Positions 63,026 to 64,000 of a stretch of 64,000 nucleotides of DNA are shown here, piece by piece. The translations under genes were made by a program, and so were the position numbers. The notes under the pieces are model-generated. The model was given only the letters and a program-made list of their open reading frames with translations, made no database searches and had not been told where the DNA came from. Origin of the DNA: Candidatus Methanoplasma cognatum (GTDB lineage Archaea > Thermoplasmatota > Thermoplasmata > Methanomassiliicoccales > Methanomethylophilaceae); assembly GCA_009777615.1 (NCBI GenBank), contig WRLM01000006.1, positions 1 to 64,000 on the forward strand. The letters run 5' to 3'. The first letter of the stretch is position 1. Each line of letters begins with the position of its first letter.

Positions 63026-64000
63026 CCCGCCCTGTATCTCAATATGGCCGCCATCCCTCCGAACGCCCTCATCAGCATATCGCCTTCCTCCGAATCTCCG
63101 GAGATAAGCTGCACCTTTGTATTGAATCCGTCGGCGGTCTCGAAGAACTCATCTATGATGTCCTCCTGCTTGAGCACTTTTGCGGCCAGTCCGCATTCGG
63201 GACAAGTTATCTTCTCTTCGGGATCGTCGACGGTGACCTTCATGTTGTGTCCCGATGCGCACTCGATCTCCGTCCTGTATTTGTTGAGGGACTCCGACAG
63301 AAGCAGCACCTCTACCGCGCCTGACTCCGTCGCCGTCCTCACGTCGTCCTCGCCGTACGCCGCCAGTCCTCCGTCGGGTTTCCTTATCTCTCTGAAGAGT
63401 CTCTGCATATACTCCTTCTCGATGGTCAGCTGCATATCCGACAGGGCCTCCTTGGCCGCATCCACCAGCTCCCTGAGGCCGGATTCGTCGGTGTAGCCGG
63501 TATCGAAGAGGGGGCTTACGACCTTTTTCCTTAGTTCATGGTGCAGGTACTCCTCTTTCACGAAGAAGTCCTTCGTCGAGCCGGGGCCGCCTACCAATAT
63601 CCCCTGAAGCTCCTGCCTGTTGAGGAAAACCTCCGTAGCATGGTCCGCCACCTTTCTGTAGAACTCATGGGCGGCTATCTCTATCAGCCTTTCGAAACGG
63701 ACCGAGGACTGCCCGCCCTGGTGATGCTTGCTTGGAACCAGAGAGTCGAAGTGTTTCAGAACGGTTATCCTGCTTCCCGACAGGAGCCCGAGGGTCGCCT
63801 CTTTTCTGTCTATGGTGATAAGGCCGTATGATTTCTTGTCCAGGAGCATCTCCTCAAGCGGCTCCGTAAAGAACTCAGAGTCGCATCGGTATAGGAACGC
63901 GGCCACCTCTTCCGGGGGTTCCAGCGTGTACTGGACCATCCTGGTCTGGTCTCCCGCGCGGGGCACCTCCCCGCAGAATATCACCACGCCGTTCGGCGGC
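63022..64000 (-). CDS. prf1: Archaeal peptide chain release factor aRF1 (N-terminus beyond window)
   Basis: The frame runs off the right edge; about 326 residues are visible, so roughly 90 N-terminal residues (including the NIKS codon-recognition motif) are missing. The catalytic GGQ is in SKHHQGGQSSVRFERL, which triggers peptidyl-tRNA hydrolysis. Also typical are GILVGGPGSTKDFF and the C-terminal domain with CPECGLAAKVL. It decodes all three stop codons in archaea. It overlaps argS by 4 bases. The in-frame GTG at 63987 is internal (PPNGVVIFCGE precedes and continues it). Confidence 0.94.
   Translation of the reverse strand, partial: PPNGVVIFCGEVPRAGDQTRMVQYTLEPPEEVAAFLYRCDSEFFTEPLEEMLLDKKSYGLITIDRKEATLGLLSGSRITVLKHFDSLVPSKHHQGGQSSVRFERLIEIAAHEFYRKVADHATEVFLNRQELQGILVGGPGSTKDFFVKEEYLHHELRKKVVSPLFDTGYTDESGLRELVDAAKEALSDMQLTIEKEYMQRLFREIRKPDGGLAAYGEDDVRTATESGAVEVLLLSESLNKYRTEIECASGHNMKVTVDDPEEKITCPECGLAAKVLKQEDIIDEFFETADGFNTKVQLISGDSEEGDMLMRAFGGMAAILRYRAG

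Overview
This window reads as chromosome from a methanogenic euryarchaeon, most likely a Methanomassiliicoccales (host-associated Thermoplasmatota) relative. The evidence is heterodisulfide reductase subunits HdrB and HdrC, a hydrogenase-type maturation protease, an archaeal release factor aRF1, archaeal purine synthesis (PurP), pyruvoyl arginine decarboxylase, a PAC2 proteasome-chaperone-like protein, TATA-box promoters and a tRNA-Gln. The order assignment is inference; the archaeal assignment is firm.

About half of the window (roughly 32.7 of 64 kb) encodes three giant secreted proteins, all on the minus strand. The first (1-10148) runs off the left edge with more than 3380 codons: a signal peptide, a GH99/WbsX-like glycosidase-type barrel, three copies of a degenerate C25-peptidase-like module flanked by fibronectin-like domains, carboxypeptidase-regulatory-like domains and a beta-helix of NNGTI-type repeats. 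The second (31580-41821, 3413 aa) has four arrays of a 60-residue beta-propeller blade (7, 7, 7 and 6 blades), group-2 Ig-like domains, InlB-type repeats and a C-terminal transglutaminase-like domain. The third (42439-54780, 4113 aa after correcting the start) shares its leader, promoter, N-terminus and C-terminal transglutaminase-like domain with the second, but its middle is 43 alternating InlB-like repeats.

Between the giants lie ordinary genes. 10.8-15.0 kb holds a MarR regulator and a heterodimeric ABC exporter. 15.2-18.3 kb holds an EamA transporter, hdrCB and a LysR-like regulator. 18.6-22.1 kb is a visibly AT-rich island with two radical SAM/SPASM enzymes, a membrane-anchored protein and a tiny overlapping ORF; this is the best candidate for an undescribed peptide-modification system. 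22.2-31.4 kb carries housekeeping and membrane genes: hydrogenase maturation protease, M16 peptidase, PAC2 protein, pdaD with a zinc-ribbon gene, a PAPS-reductase-like Fe-S protein, an S2P protease, a GlcD-type oxidase and adenylate kinase.

After the third giant come tRNA-Gln, an MgtE-like cation transporter converging on two PhoU/TrkA-C regulators, purP, a surface protein with a charged cytoplasmic tail, and a tightly overlapping minus-strand operon of aRF1, argS and a GNAT acetyltransferase that leaves the window on the right.
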